DNA from: UBA8752 sp036159995
GTDB taxonomy: Bacteria; Bacteroidota; Bacteroidia; Flavobacteriales_D; Sanyastnellaceae
Direction of reading: 5' to 3'
DNA: 64,000 nt
Assembly (NCBI GenBank): GCA_036159995.1
Contig: JAYYEI010000002.1
Location: 1 to 64,000, forward strand
The notes below the pieces were generated by a model that was given only the letters and a program-made list of their open reading frames with translations, searched no databases and was not told where the DNA came from. Of the stretch, positions 52,701 through 60,279 are shown one piece after another; within the stretch, counting starts at the first letter, position 1, and the number at the start of each line of letters is the position of its first letter. The position numbers and the translations under genes are program-made.

Positions 52701-53567
52701 ATGTCCAAGGCCCCTCCATCCGAACCCACGCCGTCCAAACGATTCAAGCTCATCCTTCAGGAGGAGGGCACCTTCGCGGAGCACTGGTCCATGCGCGTCC
52801 AACCCAACCAACTTCGGTTCCTCGCCGCGTTGTCCATCCTGACCGTCGCCCTCATCACCTACGCCCTGGTGGCCCTAACCCCGTTGAAGGAGCGGGTGGT
52901 GCCCGGATACGACGCCTCCGAAACCAGGGCCATGCAAGCGGACTCCTGGCGGGCTGCCGACTCCCTAAGCACCATACTGGACCGCCAATCCCGCTACCTC
53001 GACAACCTGCGGGCCATCCTGTCTGGCGACCTGCCGGTCGGCGCCCTCACCGTCACCCCGGATCTGGCCGTTCCCGAAGCGGAGGTTGCGAGTGAGCTCG
53101 AAGCTTCCCCTACTGCCGCTTTGGACGACCTCCGCGAACGGGTCGAGGAGGAAGACGCTTTCGCGGTCGACCGTCCCAACGCCCTCAGCGAGTCCGGCCT
53201 CTGGATGCCCCCGGTGGAAGGCACCATCTCCTCGGAATGGAACCCCGGCATCGGCCATTGGGGCGTGGACCTCGTCGCTCCGGAAAACACGCCGGTCAAG
53301 GCCGTCGGAGAAGGCACTGTGGTCTTCGCGGGCTTCACCTCTGGTGGGGGCCACACCGTCATGGTGCAACACGAACGCAACCGCGTTTCCGTCTACATGC
53401 ACAACAGCCGGACCTTGGTCTCCTCGGGGGATCGGGTTGGACAAGGCGAGCCGATTGCCATCATCGGCAACACGGGAGACCACAGCTCGGGCCCCCACCT
53501 CCACTTCGAGTGGTGGGAATCAGGCGCGGCCATCAATCCGGCCCTCCGGATCCGGCTTCAGGATTGA
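52701..53567 (+). CDS. M23-family peptidase (LytM-type)
   Basis: A 288-aa inner-membrane-anchored protein: a cytosolic start, one TM at about 36-58 (FLAALSILTVALITYALVAL), a coiled-coil stretch, and the LytM zinc-peptidase domain. The zinc motif GHWGVDLVAPENTPVKAVGE and the second motif HLHFEWW are intact, so an active DD-endopeptidase is plausible. An in-frame start 12 codons earlier is possible; the ATG at 52701 is chosen. Its stop directly abuts the convergent PfkB gene (no gap). Confidence 0.92.
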   Translation: MSKAPPSEPTPSKRFKLILQEEGTFAEHWSMRVQPNQLRFLAALSILTVALITYALVALTPLKERVVPGYDASETRAMQADSWRAADSLSTILDRQSRYLDNLRAILSGDLPVGALTVTPDLAVPEAEVASELEASPTAALDDLRERVEEEDAFAVDRPNALSESGLWMPPVEGTISSEWNPGIGHWGVDLVAPENTPVKAVGEGTVVFAGFTSGGGHTVMVQHERNRVSVYMHNSRTLVSSGDRVGQGEPIAIIGNTGDHSSGPHLHFEWWESGAAINPALRIRLQD

Positions 53568-54530
53568 TCAGGCCGTCGTAGCCGCGGCGGACGCCCGCAA
53601 GGACATCATATTCCGGAACGCATCGACCCGGTTGTCCAACATCTCTTCGGTCACCGCACGGATGCCCTCAGTTCCAAAGGATTCACAGGTGAAACTCGCC
53701 AGGGCACTGCCTACGACAATGGCCTCTTTGAGGGTGTCGAAATCCGTCGACCCGGTGCGCGCGACATGGCCGATGAACCCTCCGGCAAACGTGTCCCCCG
53801 CCCCCGTCGGGTCCACCACGTCCTCCAGCGGCAAGGCCGGACAGAAGAACATGACCAGCTCCCCGTCCCGGTGATGGAACAGCAGCGCACCGTGCTCGCC
53901 CTTCTTGATGATCAGGTAGCGTGGGCCCGTGGCCAAGATCGCCTTGGCCGCGCGGATGAGGCTGCGCTCACCGCTCAGTTGGCGGGCCTCTTCATCGTTG
54001 ATCGTAAGCACGTCCACCCGGGCAATGACGGCCTTGAGTGGCTCCATGGCGATGTCCATCCAGAAGTTCATCGTGTCGAGCACAACCAATTCCGGGCGCT
54101 CCTCCATCTGGTCCAAGATGGACGCCTGCAAGGTGGGGTCAATGTTGCCGAGCATCAGCCACTTCGCCTTCCGCCAAGCTTGAGGAATGACCGGCTTGAA
54201 ATCCGCGAGCACATTGAGCTCGGTGGCCAAGGTGTCACGGCCGTTCATGTCCTCGTGGTAGGATCCCGCCCAAAAGAAGCTCTTGCCCCCTTCCGGACAC
54301 TCCACGCCATCGAGGCCCATGCCCGCGGAGGTCATGGCGTCGAGTTCCGCCTGCGGAAAGTCCTCTCCGATGACGCTCACCAACCCGGTGCCCACACCGA
54401 GACGAGTGGCCGACCAACCGATGTATGTGCCGGCGCCGCCCACGATGCGCTCGCGCTCACCGAACGGGGTTTTGATCGAATCGAAAGCGACCGTCCCGAC
54501 GGCCACGATGGAGGAGGTGTTCCAGCTCAT
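53568..54530 (-). CDS. PfkB-family sugar/nucleoside kinase
   Basis: A 320-aa ribokinase-fold kinase. VGTVAFDSIKTPFGERERIV with GGAGTYIGWSATRLG is the N-terminal glycine motif; DVVDPTGAGDTFAGGFIGHV is the PfkB signature 2 with the catalytic Asp. The lack of a clear fructose/ribose specificity motif prevents a substrate call. The ATG at 54530 is chosen. Its -7 box TACCTTTGC lies 17 bp upstream. Confidence 0.9.
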   Translation of the reverse strand: MSWNTSSIVAVGTVAFDSIKTPFGERERIVGGAGTYIGWSATRLGVGTGLVSVIGEDFPQAELDAMTSAGMGLDGVECPEGGKSFFWAGSYHEDMNGRDTLATELNVLADFKPVIPQAWRKAKWLMLGNIDPTLQASILDQMEERPELVVLDTMNFWMDIAMEPLKAVIARVDVLTINDEEARQLSGERSLIRAAKAILATGPRYLIIKKGEHGALLFHHRDGELVMFFCPALPLEDVVDPTGAGDTFAGGFIGHVARTGSTDFDTLKEAIVVGSALASFTCESFGTEGIRAVTEEMLDNRVDAFRNMMSLRASAAATTA

Positions 54531-54546
54531 GATGCAACAGAAGGCC

Positions 54547-54555
54547 GCAAAGGTA
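54547..54555 (-). promoter_or_regulatory. -7 box of the PfkB kinase gene
   Basis: TACCTTTGC on the minus strand, a perfect TAnnTTTG, 17 bp before the ATG. No -33 TTG seen. Confidence 0.55.
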
Positions 54556-54583
54556 CAGGACGCCCTGTGCCTGCACCCGTCCG

Positions 54584-54615
54584 TTGCACCAAATGGGAAC
54601 ATCGCGTATCTTTGC
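54584..54615 (+). promoter_or_regulatory. Promoter of tRNA-Asn
   Basis: TTG (54584-54586), 20-bp spacer, and -7 box TATCTTTGC (54607-54615), 27 bp before the tRNA. A textbook Bacteroidota promoter. Confidence 0.8.
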
Positions 54616-54642
54616 GCTCCCTTCGAAAGAGGGGTTGAGCAT

Positions 54643-54719
54643 TCCCCTATAGCTCAGCTGGTTAGAGCGACTGACTGTTAATCAGTAGGTCCCTGGTTCA
54701 AGTCCAGGTGGGGGAGCCA
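54643..54719 (+). tRNA. tRNA-Asn (anticodon GTT)
   Basis: Cloverleaf: acceptor TCCCCTA/TGGGGGA, D-arm AGCTCAGCTGGTTAGAGC, anticodon stem ACTGA/TCAGT with loop CTGTTAA (GTT), TPsiC arm with GGTTCAAGTCC, discriminator G at 54716, and encoded CCA at 54717-54719. Confidence 0.97.
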
Positions 54720-54723
54720 CAAA

Positions 54724-54755
54724 AAACCCCGGGTATCGGCCCGGGGTTTCTTTTT
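54724..54755. terminator. Bidirectional terminator after tRNA-Asn
   Basis: AAACCCCGGG pairs with CCCGGGGTTT around a 6-nt loop. T runs follow on both strands, so it can end tRNA-Asn (+) and the LytTR regulator transcript (-). Confidence 0.85.
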
Positions 54756-54781
54756 GTCAGTGTCTTCGTTTTCCTTCTGAT

Positions 54782-55531
54782 TCACAGCAGGTTGATCCGG
54801 CTAGCCAAGATGTCCTTGTAGCTGCCTCCGATCGGAATTTCCTTCTCCATGCCCTTGACTTGGATCATGGAATACTTGATGCTGTGAATGGCGTCGAGGT
54901 TGACGATGTAGCTCCGGTGCACCCGCATGAAGCGGCGCTCATTGAGCTTGTTCTCCACATCCTTCATGGTGCTGTGGATGGTGAAGCTCTGTTCGGGCGT
55001 GTGCACGACCACATAGTCCTTGAGGGCCTCGATGAACAGCAGCTCATCGTAGTCAATCTTCATCAGGCGGCTCCGGTTCTTGACGAACAGGTACTCAGCC
55101 GTTTCCTTGTGCTCGGCCATGTTCCGCAGGAACTCATTCTCCAGACGGGCCTCCTGTTCCTTGGCAAACTTGTGCAGGGCCATTTCGATGCTGGTCTGCA
55201 AGTCGACGTCCTTGAACGGCTTGAGGATGTACCCGTGGGGCTCAGCGAGCTTGGCCTCCCCGAGGGTGCTGCGATCCGCGTAGGCCGTCAGGAAAATAAT
55301 CGGAACATCGAGGGTGCGCTTGATTTCCTCGGCCGCCGCGATGCCGTTCATGTCCCCCTTGAGCATAATGTCCATGAGGACGACGTCCGGACGGTGGCGC
55401 ACGGCCAAGTCGATGGCGTCCTCACCGTTGTCCGCCGTCGCAACGACGTTGTATCCAATCTTTTCGAGGGTCTGCTCGATGTCCTTACGGACGATGCTCT
55501 CGTCCTCGGTCACCAGGATGTTGATCGACAT
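54782..55531 (-). CDS. LytTR-family response regulator
   Basis: A 249-aa two-component regulator. The receiver domain has ED9-D10, the phospho-acceptor D54 in VVLMDIML, and K near 105 (PHGYILKPF). After a helical linker, a LytTR DNA-binding domain follows: LLFIEALKDYVVVHTPEQSF and RFMRVHRSYIVNLDAIHSIK. Located 60 bp downstream of a PAS-rich HisKA_2 kinase on the same strand, its likely partner. Confidence 0.95.
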   Translation of the reverse strand: MSINILVTEDESIVRKDIEQTLEKIGYNVVATADNGEDAIDLAVRHRPDVVLMDIMLKGDMNGIAAAEEIKRTLDVPIIFLTAYADRSTLGEAKLAEPHGYILKPFKDVDLQTSIEMALHKFAKEQEARLENEFLRNMAEHKETAEYLFVKNRSRLMKIDYDELLFIEALKDYVVVHTPEQSFTIHSTMKDVENKLNERRFMRVHRSYIVNLDAIHSIKYSMIQVKGMEKEIPIGGSYKDILASRINLL

Positions 55532-55591
55532 GGTTCAGGTGCGTTCAGGTTTGGGGCCAACCTGTCGAATCGTTCGATGGAAGCGTGAGCT

Positions 55592-57832
55592 TCAACCGTC
55601 AAACAGGTTTTTTGGCCGCCGAAAGCTAACCAAAAAGCGCGTTCCTCCGTCACTTTCCGCCAAGAGTTCAGCGTCCAACTGCTCGCTCAGCGCCTGCACG
55701 AGGTACAATCCAAGCGAGTCCCGCCCGCTCCAATCGAACCCTTCCGGAAGGCCCACACCGTCGTCCTTGACCTCGATCTGAATCTCCTCCTCCTCAGGCT
55801 TTCCTTCGACGTCCACCGCCTTCAACCCAACGGAAATCGTCCCGCTCTCCCTGCCCTCAAACGCGTACTTCATCGCGTTCGACACCCACTCATTCAAGAT
55901 CAACCCACACGGAATGGCCTGATCCAATGGGGCTTGGACATCATCGAGGTCGGTGACCAGCTCCACCCGCGTCTGGGATTGATACCCCTGGATGATGTTG
56001 CCGGCAATGCGAGTCAAATAGGACGGGAAACCAATGTTCGACACGTCCGTGTTCTGGTAGAGCGTTTCGTGGATGATGCTCATCGTCGACACCCGGTTCT
56101 GGATTTCCTCCAGACCCACGATGGCATTCTTGTCCTGCACGAATTTCTTCTGGAGGTTCAGGATGGAGTTGATGATCTGCAGGTTGTTCTTGACCCGGTG
56201 GTGTACCTCCTGAAGCAGGATTTCCTTCTCCTTCAACGCACCACGAATCGCCCGGTCAATGCGCTTTCGCTCGGTGATGTCGTAGGCAATGGCACTGATC
56301 TCCGGGGTTCCCTCCACCATCTCGATCGGGTTGAGGAACAATTGAAGCCACCGCCTCTCCCCTTCTTCCCGGTCCGGACCGATCGCCCACTCGAAGCGCT
56401 GGGGCGTCCCGTTCAGGGCCCGGGTGAAGCGGTCGTCGAGATCGAACCCATTCCACTCCTGGCTTTGGGTCACCTGATCACCGAGGAGCCGACTCACTTG
56501 TTGCAGGTCTTCCCCCTCGACTTCGCTGCCTCCCAGCCACGCCATGAAATTCCGATTGGCGCTGGTCACCGCATGATCTGCGGTTTCCGTCCAGATGATG
56601 AAGTCCTCGCCGGACTCCACAATGCTTCGCATCCTGGCCGTGGCACTGCGCAGGGCTGCCTCGGCCGCGATCCTCTGTTCGATCTGCTGTGTCAGTTGCT
56701 GGTTGGCTTCCTCCGCCACCTCAGCCCGAATCCGCTCTTGCATGAGGGAGTGACGGTCCGTCACATCGGACACACTGACCTGGACCGCCGGCTGCCCATC
56801 GAAAATCGTCAGCCTCCACTTCAGGGTGATGCGCTTCCCATTGCCGGGCAACTCCAACTCCCATTCCTCTACATCTCGTCCCTGCCGGGCCTCTGCCGCA
56901 CTGTGCAGGATGCGCTTGCGGTGCTCCTCGGGGAACATCGATTCGAACCGCGCCCCTTCCAGCATGGGGGACACCCCCTTGAACAGCGACTCCGCCACAG
57001 GATTGGCATACCGCACGAGATCATCCACCAGAATCAGGATCCCGTTCGGGGAACTCTGCACCAACAAGCGGAACCGCTCTCGCTCCTGGATCAGGTCATA
57101 CTCGATGCGCTTCCGGTCCGAGATGTCGTACATCATCCACACCTCCGATCCATCCTCCAGACGGCCTTTTCCAATGTCGAGGTTCAATACCTCTCCATTG
57201 CGATTCTGCATCATCCAATCGCCCCGGTCAAAGACGCCACTCCCATCGATGGGCTCCAAATTTCCAATCCGCTTGAGCCCCAATTGGGAAACAGGGTCTC
57301 CAATGACCTCCTCCGGATGATCCACTCCAATCATCGCCAGAAACCGGGAGTTCACATCGAGGACCACATCATCCTTGACTTGCACGATGGCTTCCTGGGC
57401 GATGTCATTCAGCCTGCGGTAATGGGCTTCCCGATCCTGAAGGGCCTGCTGCCGGAACCGCGATTCGCTGATGTCCACGATTTGCACGAGGTCGGTTGCG
57501 TCCGGACCCGGCGACAGGCGCAATTCGACATGGAACGGCTCGCCAGCCGACCGCATGGCCTGCAACTCAAGGCGCAATACCCTCCGGTCCACAACGGGAA
57601 CACAGTCCCAACGGACATCGAGATACGTTCGGTCCTCTTCTCTCCATTGGAGCCAACCGCCCTCAAACCAATCCGGGTTGTCCGGAAGACCATTCTTCCA
57701 GCCGAACAGGAAGGTGGCGTGCCGGTTGGCCCGAATCGCCTGGCCGTCGCGCACCAAGATGATGGCCGACGGAAGCCGGTCCATCCACCCCTCCGGCCAT
57801 TCCTGCACTCCCCTCCCGTTGTCGCGGCTCAT
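55592..57832 (-). CDS. Four-PAS sensor histidine kinase of the HisKA_2 type
   Basis: A 746-aa soluble kinase. About four PAS-like domains occupy residues 15-520 (e.g. FRLLVQSSPNGILILVDDLV and AIAYDITERKRIDRAI as the end of the last). The phospho-transfer region EVHHRVKNNLQIINSILNLQ is the HWE/HisKA_2 H-box. The ATPase has LILNEWVSNAMKYAFEG, VKDDGVGLPEG and DSLGLYLVQALSEQL. No TM helix, so cytosolic; it may sense a soluble ligand or partner proteins. It follows the MORN gene by 1 bp and precedes the LytTR regulator. The ATG at 57832 is used rather than a start overlapping the MORN gene. Confidence 0.92.
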   Translation of the reverse strand: MSRDNGRGVQEWPEGWMDRLPSAIILVRDGQAIRANRHATFLFGWKNGLPDNPDWFEGGWLQWREEDRTYLDVRWDCVPVVDRRVLRLELQAMRSAGEPFHVELRLSPGPDATDLVQIVDISESRFRQQALQDREAHYRRLNDIAQEAIVQVKDDVVLDVNSRFLAMIGVDHPEEVIGDPVSQLGLKRIGNLEPIDGSGVFDRGDWMMQNRNGEVLNLDIGKGRLEDGSEVWMMYDISDRKRIEYDLIQERERFRLLVQSSPNGILILVDDLVRYANPVAESLFKGVSPMLEGARFESMFPEEHRKRILHSAAEARQGRDVEEWELELPGNGKRITLKWRLTIFDGQPAVQVSVSDVTDRHSLMQERIRAEVAEEANQQLTQQIEQRIAAEAALRSATARMRSIVESGEDFIIWTETADHAVTSANRNFMAWLGGSEVEGEDLQQVSRLLGDQVTQSQEWNGFDLDDRFTRALNGTPQRFEWAIGPDREEGERRWLQLFLNPIEMVEGTPEISAIAYDITERKRIDRAIRGALKEKEILLQEVHHRVKNNLQIINSILNLQKKFVQDKNAIVGLEEIQNRVSTMSIIHETLYQNTDVSNIGFPSYLTRIAGNIIQGYQSQTRVELVTDLDDVQAPLDQAIPCGLILNEWVSNAMKYAFEGRESGTISVGLKAVDVEGKPEEEEIQIEVKDDGVGLPEGFDWSGRDSLGLYLVQALSEQLDAELLAESDGGTRFLVSFRRPKNLFDG

Positions 57833-57833
57833 C

Positions 57834-59351
57834 TCATCGATCAGTTTTGGTTCCGTTGACCTTGACGATGCGACCGGCCTCATACTGCCGAATCAGTGTC
57901 ACGTTTCCAGAACCGTCGAAATATCGCCAATTGCCGTCGCGGAGACCACCCTTGTACGACCCCACCCATTCCCGGATGCCCGTCGGCCAGTAGCCCACAT
58001 GCTCCCCGGTGGGAATCCCGGCAACGAACGCCCCTTCGAACACCACCTGACCTTCGGCATCCAAGTGGATCCACTGGCCATCCCGTTCTCCTTCCACGTA
58101 GGCGCCTTCCCGCCGATCGTCATTGACGTGTTCCACCCAAGACCCCTGCTTCCGACCCCGTTCATACACGCCAATGGCCAAAACCTCTCCTGAGGCTGAC
58201 CATTCTGTGAATTCACCGTCTTCCCGCCCTTTCCGATAGCGTTCATCGCGGTGTTTGGATCCATCTGAGTGATACCAGATCCACCGGCCATGCCACTGGC
58301 CTGCCCGGTAACCTCCCTCCTGCTCCAGTCGACCATCGCGGGCAAAAAATTGCCAGTCTCCATCGCGCAATCCCTCGACATGCGGCCCCGATGCCCTCAG
58401 TTCTCCTTCCGGCCAGAACTCCTTCCAGGGCCCTGTTCGGCGACCCAAGCTGTCCAACATGCCGGTCGCCGAAAGCACCCCGTCACGAAAGACCTTGACC
58501 TCCACCAAATGCCCCTCCTCATCGAAGAACCGATGGGTTCCCATGGGCGTATCATCCCGCCAAGGTCCGGAGCGGGACACCTCACCATTGGCGTGGAAGG
58601 TCTTTCTCAAATCGAGGACCACCGCTTCCGGTGCATCCTCCACGAGCTCGCCCCGGTGCCAGGTCTCTGTGGATTCCAAATCTCCCTGCCGCGAAAACCG
58701 CTTAAACACCCCTTCTTTCAATCCCCGTTCCCATGGACCTTCCTCCCGGACACGGCCATTGGACCAAAAGGTCATCCATTTGCCCGTTTTCCTCCCCTGG
58801 TCATCGAACCGATTCACCTCCTCTACCCAACGCAAGAGATCATCCCGATACCCCGATCGTTTGATGATGCGGCCAAGACCCTCCGCGTCATCCCGAGCAA
58901 ACTCCAAGGCCACGCCCTCCTTGACCCCCGCCGTCCACGGAATCGTCCCCACCAGAATGCCACGGTCATCCAGCACCCGCTCTTCCCCATCCAGAACATC
59001 GGCCTTCCATGGTCGAATCCTCCGCTGCACACCGGTGGTATCCCAGCGGATTTCTTCACCTTGCTTCGCACCCTGTTCATAGCGCAACGTCGTCTGCACA
59101 CGCCCTTTGGCATCGTAGAAAATCCACTCTCCTTCGAGCTGGCCCCCGCTGCGGTTGCCTTCGCTCTTCCGGATTCCATCTTCGTGATACGATCGCCAGA
59201 ATCCCTCGGGAACACCACTCACGAGCCAGCCTTCACTGCTGACCTCACCGGAAGGAAACCGATATTGAACTCTTGTCGAATCCTGTCCAGCCAGCTGGCA
59301 AACTCCCACGAAGAGGAGCGGGACGAGACAGAAAATCCGAAAGCGGAACAT
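57834..59351 (-). CDS. Secreted MORN-repeat-variant protein
   Basis: A 505-aa protein with a signal peptide (MFRFRIFCLVPLLFVGVCQL, then AGQ) and many repeats of about 22-24 residues of the form GxWxxYxxDGxxxxEGxYxxG, e.g. LEGEWIFYDAKGRVQTTLRY, GPWKEFWPEGELRASGPHVE and DGNWRYFDGSGNVTLIRQYE. This is the MORN-repeat variant seen in YwqK-like proteins, which have been called antitoxin components; no toxin partner is visible. The stop is 1 bp before the kinase ATG, so the two proteins are probably co-produced. The ATG at 59351 begins the signal. It is the last gene left of the candidate origin. Confidence 0.85.
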   Translation of the reverse strand: MFRFRIFCLVPLLFVGVCQLAGQDSTRVQYRFPSGEVSSEGWLVSGVPEGFWRSYHEDGIRKSEGNRSGGQLEGEWIFYDAKGRVQTTLRYEQGAKQGEEIRWDTTGVQRRIRPWKADVLDGEERVLDDRGILVGTIPWTAGVKEGVALEFARDDAEGLGRIIKRSGYRDDLLRWVEEVNRFDDQGRKTGKWMTFWSNGRVREEGPWERGLKEGVFKRFSRQGDLESTETWHRGELVEDAPEAVVLDLRKTFHANGEVSRSGPWRDDTPMGTHRFFDEEGHLVEVKVFRDGVLSATGMLDSLGRRTGPWKEFWPEGELRASGPHVEGLRDGDWQFFARDGRLEQEGGYRAGQWHGRWIWYHSDGSKHRDERYRKGREDGEFTEWSASGEVLAIGVYERGRKQGSWVEHVNDDRREGAYVEGERDGQWIHLDAEGQVVFEGAFVAGIPTGEHVGYWPTGIREWVGSYKGGLRDGNWRYFDGSGNVTLIRQYEAGRIVKVNGTKTDR

Positions 59352-59850
59352 GCCTGCAAGTTGCCACACCGATCCCAACAGAAGAATGGTCCGAATCCTG
59401 ATTTTCCCCGCACCGATATCTCTATCTCTTTTCTAAAAAAGAAACAGTCATGGTCATAGGGATGTGGAAACGGAGGAAAAGATGGGCGGCAGGAATTTGG
59501 AGCCGATGGCCATCCACAGGTCTTCAGGATTCTTGAACGGATTGTCCACGACTCGGAATGTTTGAGGGTCAAAGAGATGATGGAGATATCCACGGAAGAA
59601 TTCCGGATGTGGATGACGGCGTGATGGAGGAAATGAGGAGCAATTCAGATGTGGACATCCCCGAGAATCGTGTGGGGATGAATGGGAGAATTGGGAGGGT
59701 TTTCAAACGGGATTTCCGATCCGTTTGATCAAGCCGGCAAGAGGGTCAATTCTCCAAATTTTTTTGCGCTTGGGTTACGCACAGAAATCCGTGCGAATCC
59801 ACAACGGAATGTGTATCGCGAAATCCGGGTTGGAGAGGCAACTTGCAACC
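59352..59850. other. Candidate chromosomal replication origin (oriC-like, non-coding)
   Basis: This is the only gap over 300 bp. It has an AT-rich block at about 59415-59450 (a possible unwinding element) followed by DnaA-box-like sites: 59463-59471 (-), 59510-59518 (+), 59542-59550 (+), 59586-59594 (+), 59608-59616 (-, one mismatch to TTATCCACA), 59650-59658 (-), 59795-59803 (+), 59810-59818 (-). G:C changes from 22:33 at 59341-59460 to 88:35 at 59461-59700. No gene or RNA is supported here, and dnaA is not adjacent. Origin status is inferred, not shown. Confidence 0.6.
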
Positions 59851-60279
59851 ATGAGGATTCACTTGGCCAATGACCACGCTGCAGGGGACCTGAGGGTCGC
59901 CCTGATCGCCTGGTTGAAGGAGCGCGGCATCGAGGTCGTTGACCACGGTACACCAGACGGTGCCAGCGTCGATTACCCGGATCATGCCCACCCGCTTGCA
60001 GAAGGGGTGGCCGCTGAAGGAGGCATGGGCATCTTGATTTGCGGCAGCGCCAATGGTGTGGCCATGACCGCCAACAAGCACCCGGAAGTGCGTGCCGCCA
60101 TCGCCTGGCGGCCGGACATCGCCCGCCTCGCCCGGGAGCACAACAACGCCAACGTCCTCTGCCTTCCCGCCCGATACCTCGCCATTTCTGACGCGCTCGA
60201 TTGCGTGGCCACTTTCCTCGATACCGAGTTCGAAGGAGGCCGCCACGCCCGCCGCGTCGACAAGATTGCTTGCTCATGA
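59851..60279 (+). CDS. rpiB: Ribose-5-phosphate isomerase B
   Basis: Interconverts ribose 5-phosphate and ribulose 5-phosphate. The 142-aa protein has ANDHAAGDLRVALIAWLKER (the GSDHAG-type phosphate motif), VDHGTPDGASVDYPDHA, and GILICGSANGVAMTANKHPE in place of the usual CGTG-G, which I know from Bacteroidota RpiB. NNANVLCLPARYL is the C-terminal motif. The ATG at 59851 gives the family length; a longer frame starts at 59725 within the candidate origin and is rejected. It overlaps the next gene by 4 bp. Confidence 0.94.
   Translation: MRIHLANDHAAGDLRVALIAWLKERGIEVVDHGTPDGASVDYPDHAHPLAEGVAAEGGMGILICGSANGVAMTANKHPEVRAAIAWRPDIARLAREHNNANVLCLPARYLAISDALDCVATFLDTEFEGGRHARRVDKIACS

Noticed and set aside
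50557..52842. 761-codon + strand open frame opposite sprE
   Set aside because: Mirror of the sprE coding frame; no recognisable domain and no start context.
55934..57859. 641-codon + strand open frame opposite the PAS kinase
   Set aside because: Shadow of the kinase coding strand; repetitive His/Arg/Leu/Pro composition.
57834..59351. MORN protein as antitoxin of a toxin-antitoxin pair
   Set aside because: The label exists for YwqK-like proteins, but it has a secretion signal, no small toxin gene adjoins it, and its partner is a kinase.
59725..59850. In-frame N-terminal extension of rpiB by 42 codons
   Set aside because: Unlike RpiB and lying inside the motif-rich gap; the ATG at 59851 gives the family start.
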